64,000 bases of DNA from Cytophagales bacterium (GTDB taxonomy: Bacteria; Bacteroidota; Bacteroidia; Cytophagales; Spirosomataceae), in contig JAAFJP010000029.1 in the NCBI GenBank assembly GCA_013298125.1, positions 21,717 to 85,716 on the forward strand. The letters run 5' to 3'. The translations under genes were made by a program, and so were the position numbers. This document shows, piece after piece, positions 26,684 to 34,052 of this stretch (its first letter is position 1; each line of letters begins with the position of its first letter). Below the pieces are notes generated by a model that had not been told where the DNA came from, did not search any database, and saw only the letters and a list, made by a program, of their open reading frames with translations.

Positions 26684-27751
26684 TTGACTTCTTTTAACTT
26701 ACAAAACATAGTCCGTCAGCACATTCTTAGCCTTGCTCCCTATTCCTCCGCTCGTGATGAATATACAGGTAAAGAAGGCATATTTTTAGATGCAAACGAA
26801 AATCCAATTGGTTCGGCAACTCCCGAAAATTGGAATCGTTACCCAGACCCTTATCAATGGGCAATTAAAGAGAAATTAGCTCCTTTGAAAGGTTGTCGCC
26901 CTTCGCAGATTTTTTTAGGAAATGGCTCAGATGAACCAATTGACCTCATTATTCGCTTGACTTGCGAACCCATAGAGGACAATATTATCATCCTCCCTCC
27001 TACGTATGGGATGTACGAAGTGAGTGCGTCTGTGAACAATGTGGAGATTCAAAAAATCAACTTAACGTCTGATTATCAAATAGATACATATAAAGTATTA
27101 GAGGCTATTAACCCAAAAACGAAGCTCATTTTTATTTGTTCTCCCAATAATCCGACTGGAAATGTTATTGATAGAAAAGCTATTTTAACCATCATCGAAA
27201 ACTTCCAACAAGGCATTGTAATTGTTGATGAGGCTTACAATGATTTTGCTGATGAACCGTCCTTTATTCCAGAATTAGATAAATTCTCAAATGTGATGGT
27301 TTTGCAGACTTTTTCTAAGGCTTGGGGTTTGGCTTCCTTACGTTTGGGCATGGCATTTGCGGGAGAAGAGTTGATTAAGTTATTGAACAAAATCAAATAT
27401 CCGTACAACATTAACGGGCTAACACAGAAGGCTTTATTAGAAAATATTAGTAATGTCGATTTCGTAAAGACTTCCGTAAAAACTTTAAATCAAAATCGTG
27501 AAAGTTTAATTTCAGAATTAAAGACTCTTCCAATTACAGAAAAAATATATCCTTCGGATGCTAATTTTTTATTAGTACGATTTACTGAAGCCAAACGTAT
27601 TTTTGATTATTTAATTGAACAAAAACTTATCGTCAGAGACCGTTCAAAGGTAGTTCTTTGTGATAATTCGTTGAGAATTTCAGTAGGAACGGAAGAAGAG
27701 AATTTACATTTAATAAATCTTTTAAAACAATACAAGCCATTAAATTCTTAG
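26684..27751 (+). CDS. hisC: Histidinol-phosphate aminotransferase
   Basis: 355 residues from a TTG start (no upstream ATG in frame before the Uma2 stop). PLP class I/II aminotransferase of HisC type: LDANENPIGS, LGNGSDEPIDLIIRL, CSPNNPTGNVI, IVIVDEAYNDFADEPSF, the cofactor Lys in QTFSKAWGLASLRLG and the carboxylate-binding Arg in LRISVGTEEENL. It catalyses the seventh step of histidine synthesis. The other his genes are not in the window. Confidence 0.95.
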   Translation: MTSFNLQNIVRQHILSLAPYSSARDEYTGKEGIFLDANENPIGSATPENWNRYPDPYQWAIKEKLAPLKGCRPSQIFLGNGSDEPIDLIIRLTCEPIEDNIIILPPTYGMYEVSASVNNVEIQKINLTSDYQIDTYKVLEAINPKTKLIFICSPNNPTGNVIDRKAILTIIENFQQGIVIVDEAYNDFADEPSFIPELDKFSNVMVLQTFSKAWGLASLRLGMAFAGEELIKLLNKIKYPYNINGLTQKALLENISNVDFVKTSVKTLNQNRESLISELKTLPITEKIYPSDANFLLVRFTEAKRIFDYLIEQKLIVRDRSKVVLCDNSLRISVGTEEENLHLINLLKQYKPLNS

Positions 27752-27756
27752 ACAAA

Positions 27757-28272
27757 ATGAAAAAGATATTCCTTCTTACAATATTGATTATCAGTTCATT
27801 AACTGGATACTCACAAGAAAAAAATTGGGCAGTTGGAGCGAAAGTTGGCGACCCTTCTGGCATCACATTACGCCATTACTTAGGGAATGACAAAAATACC
27901 GTTGAAGTCAATGTAGGCGTGTATGGTGCTATTTGGGGACTGAAAAGTAACTATAAAGACGGGCAGTTTGACGGAGCTGGATTTTCATTTAGCGGACTTT
28001 ATTTGTGGCATAATGAAATGACTTCTAATTTAAAAAATTACTACGGATTTGGAGTTCAGTTTACTTCACGAAATTGGTATGAAACTAAAAACGGTGTCAG
28101 ACAAGAAAATCCTGCTACTGGTCTTGGTGGTCTTGGACAAGTAGGTTTAGAGTATTATTTATCAAGTTCTCCGCTTTCTATTTTTGGGGAAGTTGGTGCT
28201 TATGTGGAGCTTGTCCCAGCCATTTTGTATTTTCACCCACAAGGAGGTCTGGGCGTTCGACTAAATTTTTAA
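27757..28272 (+). CDS. Small secreted beta-barrel-like protein
   Basis: 171 residues with signal peptide (MKKIFLLTILIISSLTGYSQ). The mature part consists of alternating-residue strands (WAVGAKVGDPSGITLRHYLG, YYGFGVQFTSRNWYET, SIFGEVGAYVELV) and ends in F, as in small outer-membrane barrels. Function unknown. It starts 6 bp after hisC, but its role seems unrelated to histidine. Confidence 0.75.
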   Translation: MKKIFLLTILIISSLTGYSQEKNWAVGAKVGDPSGITLRHYLGNDKNTVEVNVGVYGAIWGLKSNYKDGQFDGAGFSFSGLYLWHNEMTSNLKNYYGFGVQFTSRNWYETKNGVRQENPATGLGGLGQVGLEYYLSSSPLSIFGEVGAYVELVPAILYFHPQGGLGVRLNF

Positions 28273-28290
28273 GTTATTTTCCAAATTGGT

Positions 28291-28321
28291 TTTGTAGAAT
28301 AAAGTTCCTTGTCTATTTTTG
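28291..28321 (+). promoter_or_regulatory. Bacteroidota promoter for tRNA-Ala
   Basis: -33 TTTG (28291-28294), 19-nt spacer, -7 TATTTTTG (28314-28321), 13 bp before the mature tRNA end. Confidence 0.8.
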
Positions 28322-28333
28322 CAAAACCAACAC

Positions 28334-28407
28334 GGGGGATTAGCTCAGTTGGCTAGAGCGCTACGCTGGCAGCGTAGAGGTCATCGGTTCGAATCCGATA
28401 TTCTCCA
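28334..28407 (+). tRNA. tRNA-Ala (GGC)
   Basis: 74 nt. Acceptor GGGGGAT pairs with ATTCTCC and includes the G3:U70 wobble pair that specifies alanine. D arm AGCTCAGTTGGCTAGAGCG; anticodon arm CTACG-CTGGCAG-CGTAG with anticodon GGC; T arm TCGG-TTCGAAT-CCGA. Discriminator A; CCA is not encoded (the genome has CAA), so it must be added by the CCA-adding enzyme. Confidence 0.97.
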
Positions 28408-28413
28408 CAATTA

Positions 28414-28455
28414 ACAAAAAAGTCCTTAGAAATCATTTCTAAGGACTTTTTTGTT
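28414..28455 (+). terminator. Terminator of tRNA-Ala
   Basis: AAGTCCTTAGAAAT / ATTTCTAAGGACTT hairpin with a T-run, directly after the tRNA. Confidence 0.85.
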
Positions 28456-28467
28456 AAAATATTTTGT

Positions 28468-29241
28468 CTATACTTTAAATATCATCTTCCGAATTCCAAT
28501 CAAAACAAAAATTAGACACGTGTAAATAATAAAAAAAGGAATGATAAACTCAATCAAATTCATGGGCAACATAATGGCAATTATCAACAACTGAAAACCT
28601 AAACCATAGATTGAAAGCAAGGTCATAAACCAATTAGGAAAGGATTTGACTTTGTGTGCATCGCTATCCAAAAAGTGAATAATTCTATCAAAAACACCAT
28701 ATACAATCGTATAAATTCCAAACAATATATCGACTGATTTCTGACTTTCATGTGGGAATGCTTTGGGGGATTTATACTCAAAAATCTTACTGGTAGAGTC
28801 CCCTCCTACTAATTTATTCCTCAGAATCACATAGTAATAGTTATACAAAGTACCTTGTAACTGAATACAGATAAACGCCAGCACAGTAAGCCAAATCGTT
28901 GCTTTTGAAACATAACAAATTGTCATCAAAAACATAAAATTGAGAATAATATCAAACACACTATCAAGGTAACGCCCTGTGTATGAGGGCGTTTGCTTAA
29001 TTCTCGCTAATTCTCCGTCGGCAGCATCAATGACAGATTTCAGTATTAAGAAAACACCTGCAAGGAAATAGTATCCTTTCAGAATACAAAAAATGGCAAC
29101 TATTCCAGAAATTCCGAAGAGTAATGTTACATGAATGGGCGTAAATCGGGTGTCTTTGAGTTGGTTGGCAAAGACCGTGGCGACAGGTCTTCCGTAATCA
29201 GACAAATCAAGAAATTTGTCTTGGGCAGCAAGTTTTGACAT
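28468..29241 (-). CDS. CDP-alcohol phosphatidyltransferase family membrane enzyme
   Basis: 257 residues, about six membrane helices. At residues ~66-91 it has the complete CDP-alcohol phosphotransferase motif D-x2-DG-x2-AR-x8-G-x3-D-x3-D (DAADGELAR...GRYLDSVFD). It would join a CDP-activated lipid head (CDP-diacylglycerol or CDP-alcohol) to an alcohol at the inner membrane. The alcohol cannot be deduced; the sequence is longer than PgsA and not clearly PssA. It is transcribed alone from the promoter at 29281-29312. Confidence 0.9.
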   Translation of the reverse strand: MSKLAAQDKFLDLSDYGRPVATVFANQLKDTRFTPIHVTLLFGISGIVAIFCILKGYYFLAGVFLILKSVIDAADGELARIKQTPSYTGRYLDSVFDIILNFMFLMTICYVSKATIWLTVLAFICIQLQGTLYNYYYVILRNKLVGGDSTSKIFEYKSPKAFPHESQKSVDILFGIYTIVYGVFDRIIHFLDSDAHKVKSFPNWFMTLLSIYGLGFQLLIIAIMLPMNLIEFIIPFFIIYTCLIFVLIGIRKMIFKV

Positions 29242-29280
29242 TTAATGGTAAATAAAAACACTTGACAATATAGTCTGATA

Positions 29281-29312
29281 CAAAGGTACGGGTTATAATT
29301 TTTTAACACAAA
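29281..29312 (-). promoter_or_regulatory. Complete promoter of the CDP-alcohol transferase gene
   Basis: Minus-strand -33 TTTG (29309-29312), 20-nt spacer, -7 TACCTTTG (29281-29288). This is 40 bp upstream of the ATG at 29241. Confidence 0.75.
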
Positions 29313-29313
29313 A

Positions 29314-29832
29314 TTAACGCTTGGATAATATCCTAACCGTCACCAAAAGCTGTCCCACGTGCCTTTGAGTATGTTCGGCTGCGTGAAAAAGTAAGCCTAA
29401 TTGATTGGTTGGAATTTGTTTTCTGCCAATGCCTCTGGGTTCAAGAAGCGTTTTTTCTTCGATATTTTTGAGTTGAGTTAATGCTTTATTTACTTGATTG
29501 TTGAAACGAGTTAAGAGTCCCTTTATCGTTAAGCATTGTGTCTCATCCGATTCCAATGCTAATAATTCTAATTGGTCTTCATTCAAAATTTGATTGTTGG
29601 CATACGTAAACAGTCTGTCCAAAACGCCTGAAAGATGTTGTAGATGGAAAGCAACGGAAGCAACACCATTAGGTCTTTCCCAAATTAACTCGTGCGGAAA
29701 TTCAATCATCATTTGATTAACCTCCTCACGGGCTTGAAGAATGGCGTGGGCAACGGGTTGAAGTAATGGTATTAGCCCTGCGATAGGTCCACGCATCCAG
29801 ACTTCGAGGGTTTGTGTTTGGTTTTTATCCAT
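29314..29832 (-). CDS. DinB-family four-helix-bundle protein
   Basis: 172 residues with the DinB/YfiT metal-binding His pattern: FHLQHLSGVLDRLFTYA in the second helix and LLFHAAEHTQRHVGQLL near the C-terminus. Known relatives are metal-dependent thiol-S-transferases or unknown. No signal peptide. The gene is followed by the CDP-alcohol transferase promoter. Confidence 0.88.
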   Translation of the reverse strand: MDKNQTQTLEVWMRGPIAGLIPLLQPVAHAILQAREEVNQMMIEFPHELIWERPNGVASVAFHLQHLSGVLDRLFTYANNQILNEDQLELLALESDETQCLTIKGLLTRFNNQVNKALTQLKNIEEKTLLEPRGIGRKQIPTNQLGLLFHAAEHTQRHVGQLLVTVRILSKR

Positions 29833-29843
29833 AATTGTAAAAC

Positions 29844-29882
29844 AAAAAATCCTACCAATTTCAATAACCAGTAGGATTCTTT
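29844..29882 (-). terminator. Terminator downstream of the GH10 xylanase gene
   Basis: AATCCTAC/GTAGGATT hairpin with a T-run on the minus strand, 20 bp after the xylanase stop. Confidence 0.7.
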
Positions 29883-29901
29883 ATTCAGAACATTAAATCA
29901 A

Positions 29902-31047
29902 TTATCTCGCATCAATTAATCCTTGCTTCAAACCCTCATACGCTGATTTTTTCTTACCGTCTTTATCCCAAGGCAAAGGATTTTCATCAAATTTCCAACC
30001 TTTGTCGAAATTATCTATTACGCCCCAAGTATAAATTCTGGCTACACCCGCTTGGGCTGAAATTTTCATAAGATTATAGTAATCCGTTTTTTGTTGTTCT
30101 GCCAAAGCGGCTGTCCATGGCTTTGGTGTATTGTCGCTATTTTTGCCAGTACCAAAATCTACTTCGGTCATATAAACTTCCAAACCTAAACCTTTGAAAC
30201 GCTCAATTGAAAACTTCAAGTCACCCGTTGTGACATATTTTGAAAAATTACCAATATCATAATGCCCTTGAATTCCGATAGCATCAATCGGAATTTTACT
30301 AACAATCATGTGTTTAAGTAATTGATATACAGCTCTTTGCTTTCTATTACTAAAAGAACTTGGGCTGGCTGTTTCAATATTATAATCACGATATTCCAAT
30401 TTTGCTCTTGTTTTCAATCGACAATATTCAAAAGCTTTTCTAACAAAAATCGGGTGTTTATCATTCATGTAATCATTGCCCGTCAGACCGCTTTTATCAT
30501 CCTCCCAACCCATCTGATTCCAAACCATATCTGTTCTATAAACCCCGTTGTCATCAATCAACTCGTTGGCTACGTTCCAAACATCTACCTTGTTTTTATT
30601 ATCATTGCTCTCCATGATGTTATCAATCATATCCTTCAATTGAGCATCTAAATCTTGTGGTGTCCATTTCTGATTTTTAAGCCAAGAAGGCATATAAAAA
30701 TCAGGACCTACCAACATATGTATATGCGTCCCTAATTTATTTTCTTTCAAGAAATTAATTTGATTATTAAAATCCGTAAAATTATAGACTCCTTTGGCAG
30801 TCCACCCGCCAAAACCAGCGTACCAAAGCCCCTGACTGATATTAAATTCACTTTTCGTAATCGAAGCAATTGAGGGGTTCATATCAAACCCTCTGGCATG
30901 AGCCCCAAATAAAACTTTGGGATTCGCCTCTTTGAGTGAATTGACCACGGGTGCAGGCGGAGGCGGAGTAGTGCCACTATCAGAGCAAGCAATACATAAA
31001 GAAATCAACAATGAAAGAATCATTACATTTGTTTTTAAGTAATTCAT
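29902..31047 (-). CDS. GH10 endo-1,4-beta-xylanase lipoprotein
   Basis: 381 residues. Lipoprotein signal with Cys in SLCIACSDSG and a Pro-rich linker (TPPPPAP), so it is probably anchored in the outer membrane. The GH10 barrel has the acid/base Glu in DVWNVANELID (about residue 160), the nucleophile Glu in VYMTEVDFGTG (about 296), and family segments LGTHIHMLVG and IDAIGIQGHYDIG. It should cut xylan backbones. There is no SusCD pair next to it; the only one in the window is 17 kb away. Confidence 0.92.
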   Translation of the reverse strand: MNYLKTNVMILSLLISLCIACSDSGTTPPPPAPVVNSLKEANPKVLFGAHARGFDMNPSIASITKSEFNISQGLWYAGFGGWTAKGVYNFTDFNNQINFLKENKLGTHIHMLVGPDFYMPSWLKNQKWTPQDLDAQLKDMIDNIMESNDNKNKVDVWNVANELIDDNGVYRTDMVWNQMGWEDDKSGLTGNDYMNDKHPIFVRKAFEYCRLKTRAKLEYRDYNIETASPSSFSNRKQRAVYQLLKHMIVSKIPIDAIGIQGHYDIGNFSKYVTTGDLKFSIERFKGLGLEVYMTEVDFGTGKNSDNTPKPWTAALAEQQKTDYYNLMKISAQAGVARIYTWGVIDNFDKGWKFDENPLPWDKDGKKKSAYEGLKQGLIDAR

Positions 31048-31072
31048 AAGAGTTTTTATTGTAATAATGAGT

Positions 31073-33223
31073 TTAAACGCCTTTCATACTCAATGCCACT
31101 CGTTTTCGAGCAATATCTACTTCCATCACTCGCACCTGTACGTGCTGTTGAAGTTTGACTACTTGATTCGGGTCAGAGACGTATTGGTTGGCTAATTGTG
31201 AAATGTGTACTAAACCATCTTGCTTCACGCCCACATCCACAAAACACCCGAAAGCCGTAATATTAGTAACAATGCCTGGCAAAACCATCCCTTCGTATAG
31301 GTCTTCTACTTTCTTTACGTTGGGGTCAAACTCAAACGCCATTAATTGCTCTCTGGGGTCACGTGAGGGCTTTTCTAATTCTTTTAAAATGTCTTGAAGG
31401 GTCAAAAGTCCCGTTTTTTCTGTTACGTAATCTCTGAGATTCAGGCGTTTACGTAGTTCTGCGGAGGTCATTAAATCTTTGACGGTACATTTCAAATCCT
31501 TCGCCATTTGCTCTACCACAGGATAACTTTCTGGGTGAACTGCCGAATTATCCAAAGGATTTTTTGCTTCGTGAATCCTTAAAAATCCTGCACATTGTTC
31601 AAAGGCTTTGTCGCCCAAACGAGCAACTTTTTTGATTTGATTTCTTGACGTAAAATTACCATTTTCTTGACGGAATTTCACCACATTAGCCGCTAAGGCA
31701 GGTCCAAGTCCAGCTACATAACTCAGTAAATGTTTGGAAGCGGTATTCAAATTTACCCCAACCGCATTCACACAACTTTCAACGACAGAATCCAAAGAAT
31801 CTTTCAATAAATTTTGCTCAACGTCATGCTGATACTGACCTACCCCGATAGATTTAGGGTCAATTTTTACTAATTCAGCCAATGGATCCATCAATCTCCG
31901 ACCAATCGAAACAGCCCCACGGACGGTTACATCTTTATCTGGAAACTCCTCACGAGCAATGGGTGAAGCGGAATAAATAGAAGCACCTTGTTCGGACACT
32001 GCAAAAATTTGAGGTGAAACCCCACCCCCAGCCCCTCCCCGTTGGAGAGGGGAGTTTTGGAATAATTTTTTAACAAAATCCTCAGTCTCACGTCCAGCCG
32101 TTCCATTTCCAATAGCCACGGCTTCAATTTGATATTTTTCAGAGAGGGTCAAAACTTTATCCTGAGACTCAGAAGGCTTATCGAAGGGATAAATTACGGT
32201 ATCTGCCAATAAATTTCCTTGGGCATCCAAAACCACAGTTTTGCATCCTGTACGATATCCTGGGTCGATGGCAAGTACCTTTTTTTGTCCCAACGGCGAA
32301 GCCAATAATAGCTGACGAAGGTTTTGAGCAAAAATCTTAATTGCCTCAATATCAGCCTTTTCTTTCGATAAACCAGCAAATTCATTTTCGATGGATGGCT
32401 TCATCAAACGCTTATATGAATCCGTGATGGCGGTTTCAACTTCCTTCTTAGCTTCGGGCAATCCACGCAAGAAAATTCTATCCAAAGCCCCCAAAGAATT
32501 GTCTTCATCAGGGGAAATAGTTACTGACAAGAAGCCCTCTTCTTCTCCTCTTCTAATTGCTAAAAGTCGGTGAGATGGCACTTTTTTGAGCGATTCATTA
32601 AAATCAAAATAATCACGATATTTTGCTCCTTCTTCCTCCTTATTTTTCTTAACTTTGGCATACACAATCGCCTCACGCTCAAATACTTTACGGACAGCGT
32701 TACGAGCCTCAACGTTCTCATTAATCCACTCCGCAATGATGTCTCTCGCCCCTTGCAAAGCCTCCTCAACGTTGGCAACTTTAACATTCAAAAATGCCTC
32801 GGCACGTTTGAGAATGTTGTTTTCTTTTTGCTCAAAAATAACCTTCGCCAAAGGTTCTAAGCCCTTTTCGATGGCGATGGTAGCACGAGTTTTACGTTTT
32901 TGTTTATAAGGTAAATAAAGGTCTTCTAATTCTTGAAGATGATAGGCATTTTGTAATTTTTGTAATAACTCAGGAGTCATTTTGCCTTGCTCTTCGATAG
33001 ACTTAATAATGCCCTCACGACGTTTATCTGCCTCTTTTAGCTTCGTCCAAAGTTCTTTTATGTCCAGAATTTGCACTTCGTCAAGACTTCCCGTTGCCTC
33101 TTTTCTGTATCGTGCAATGAAAGGGACAGTACCACCTTCGTCAAAAAGATTGATGGTATTTTGTACTTGGTGGGTCATCACGCCCACCGAATTTGAGATG
33201 ATTTGGATTTGTTGTTTGTTCAT
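31073..33223 (-). CDS. tex: Tex-type RNA-binding transcription accessory protein
   Basis: 716 residues: N-terminal Tex helical region (VPFIARYRKEATGSLDE), YqgF-like RNase-H fold (VLAIDPGYRTGCKTVVLD), the segment KIDPKSIGVGQYQHDV, helix-hairpin-helix motifs (LNTASKHLLSYVAGLGPALA) and a C-terminal S1 domain (LYEGMVLPGIVTNITAFGCFVDVGVKQDGLVHISQL). It binds RNA and influences transcription. Residues ~389-402 (SPLQRGGAGGGVSP) come from a half-copy of the SPSERG repeat and have no counterpart in the family as I know it; they lie in a loop before IFAVSEQGASIYSAS. Confidence 0.95.
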   Translation of the reverse strand: MNKQQIQIISNSVGVMTHQVQNTINLFDEGGTVPFIARYRKEATGSLDEVQILDIKELWTKLKEADKRREGIIKSIEEQGKMTPELLQKLQNAYHLQELEDLYLPYKQKRKTRATIAIEKGLEPLAKVIFEQKENNILKRAEAFLNVKVANVEEALQGARDIIAEWINENVEARNAVRKVFEREAIVYAKVKKNKEEEGAKYRDYFDFNESLKKVPSHRLLAIRRGEEEGFLSVTISPDEDNSLGALDRIFLRGLPEAKKEVETAITDSYKRLMKPSIENEFAGLSKEKADIEAIKIFAQNLRQLLLASPLGQKKVLAIDPGYRTGCKTVVLDAQGNLLADTVIYPFDKPSESQDKVLTLSEKYQIEAVAIGNGTAGRETEDFVKKLFQNSPLQRGGAGGGVSPQIFAVSEQGASIYSASPIAREEFPDKDVTVRGAVSIGRRLMDPLAELVKIDPKSIGVGQYQHDVEQNLLKDSLDSVVESCVNAVGVNLNTASKHLLSYVAGLGPALAANVVKFRQENGNFTSRNQIKKVARLGDKAFEQCAGFLRIHEAKNPLDNSAVHPESYPVVEQMAKDLKCTVKDLMTSAELRKRLNLRDYVTEKTGLLTLQDILKELEKPSRDPREQLMAFEFDPNVKKVEDLYEGMVLPGIVTNITAFGCFVDVGVKQDGLVHISQLANQYVSDPNQVVKLQQHVQVRVMEVDIARKRVALSMKGV
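32016..32057. repeat. Half-copy of the SPSERG repeat inside tex
   Basis: One arm of the element (AAACCCCACCCCCAGCCCC then CGTTGGAGAGGGGAG) without the complementary arm, in frame. It shows the element can also exist as a single arm. Confidence 0.85.
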
Positions 33224-33551
33224 TATTTTTTTATTGAGTTTCTATCTTCAATTTGTAAGAAGTTGTGACATTGCCACCAAGGCACTAAGACTCAAAGTTT
33301 TGGCAACCGATGATATTATTCAGACAGGTGCAGAGCACCTTAATATTTGTAGAATATGCAAGAATTGGTTTCAAAGGTACAGAGTACCGAAATATTAAAA
33401 GGTTGAATATTTCGGTACTCTGTACCTTTGGGACTACATTTTACGAAAATACTACAAATATTTCGGTACTCTGTACCTTTATGAAACAACAGTTTGCACG
33501 TTAAATTCTTGGTGACTTAGTGCCTTGGTGGCTACTTCTTTCATGAAAAAT
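33224..33551. repeat. Gene-free gap filled by nested inverted repeats
   Basis: Outer arms: TGCCACCAAGGCACTAAG near 33270 and CTTAGTGCCTTGGTGGC near 33515, a copy of the GGCACGAAG-type palindrome (compare 23255). Inside it is a second family: AAAGGTACAGAGTACCGAAA (from about 33373) and two inverted copies TTTCGGTACTCTGTACCTTT (33410-33430 and 33461-33481). No convincing gene is present. Confidence 0.85.
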
Positions 33552-34004
33552 TTATTTTCTAACCATCAAAATATGCTCAATCCCATCTTCCAAATAAATC
33601 TCCTCAATTTGCTGAAAACCAAAGGATTCATAGAATTTTTTGAGATAACATTGAGCTCCAATTTTTATCGAAACACCACCGTAAAGGTCTTCCAATAATT
33701 CAATTGATTTTTGCATTAATTCCTTCCCGATTCCGCCTCCACGTGCTTGTGGGGACGTAACTACTCGCCCAATGGATGCCTCCTCATACGATACTCCCGC
33801 AGGGACAATACGAGTATATGCCATAATTTGTTGAGAATCGGTATCAAAACCCATCAAGTGAAAGCATTTAAAATCCTTATCATCCAAATCTTGAAAGGGG
33901 CAATTTTGTTCTACAATAAAAACCTCATTGCGAAGTTGAAGAATTTGGTATAATTCCGTTGTATTTAAGTCTTTGAAATGTTTGTGATACCAAGTGATGT
34001 TCAT
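33552..34004 (-). CDS. elaA: ElaA-type GNAT acyltransferase
   Basis: 150 residues matching the ElaA subfamily: ELYQILQLRNEVFIVEQNCPFQDLDDKDF, AYTRIVPAGVSYEEASIGRVVTSPQARGGGIGKELM with the acetyl-CoA loop, and IGAQCYLKKFYESFGF. Substrate not known. The gene starts only 48 bp from the divergent TPR/PBP1 gene at 34053. Confidence 0.92.
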   Translation of the reverse strand: MNITWYHKHFKDLNTTELYQILQLRNEVFIVEQNCPFQDLDDKDFKCFHLMGFDTDSQQIMAYTRIVPAGVSYEEASIGRVVTSPQARGGGIGKELMQKSIELLEDLYGGVSIKIGAQCYLKKFYESFGFQQIEEIYLEDGIEHILMVRK

Positions 34005-34016
34005 TCAATTATTAAT

Positions 34017-34024
34017 TATCTTTG
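34017..34024 (+). promoter_or_regulatory. -7 element upstream of the TPR/PBP1 gene
   Basis: TATCTTTG (TAnnTTTG), 29 bp before the ATG at 34053. It supports that start over an in-frame ATG at 33978. Confidence 0.5.
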
Positions 34025-34052
34025 TAAAAACCAGACCATAAATCTCAAAAAT

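Noticed and set aside
28334..28455. tRNA-Ala as integration site of a mobile element
   Set aside because: No integrase gene and no direct repeat of the tRNA 3' end is visible nearby; the neighbours are ordinary genes.
29902..31047. Polysaccharide utilisation locus around the xylanase
   Set aside because: Neighbours are Tex, DinB and a lipid enzyme; the SusCD pair is 17 kb away with unrelated genes between.
33373..33482. CRISPR-like array (three copies of a 24-bp repeat)
   Set aside because: Copies are in mixed orientation, spacers are irregular and no cas genes are present.
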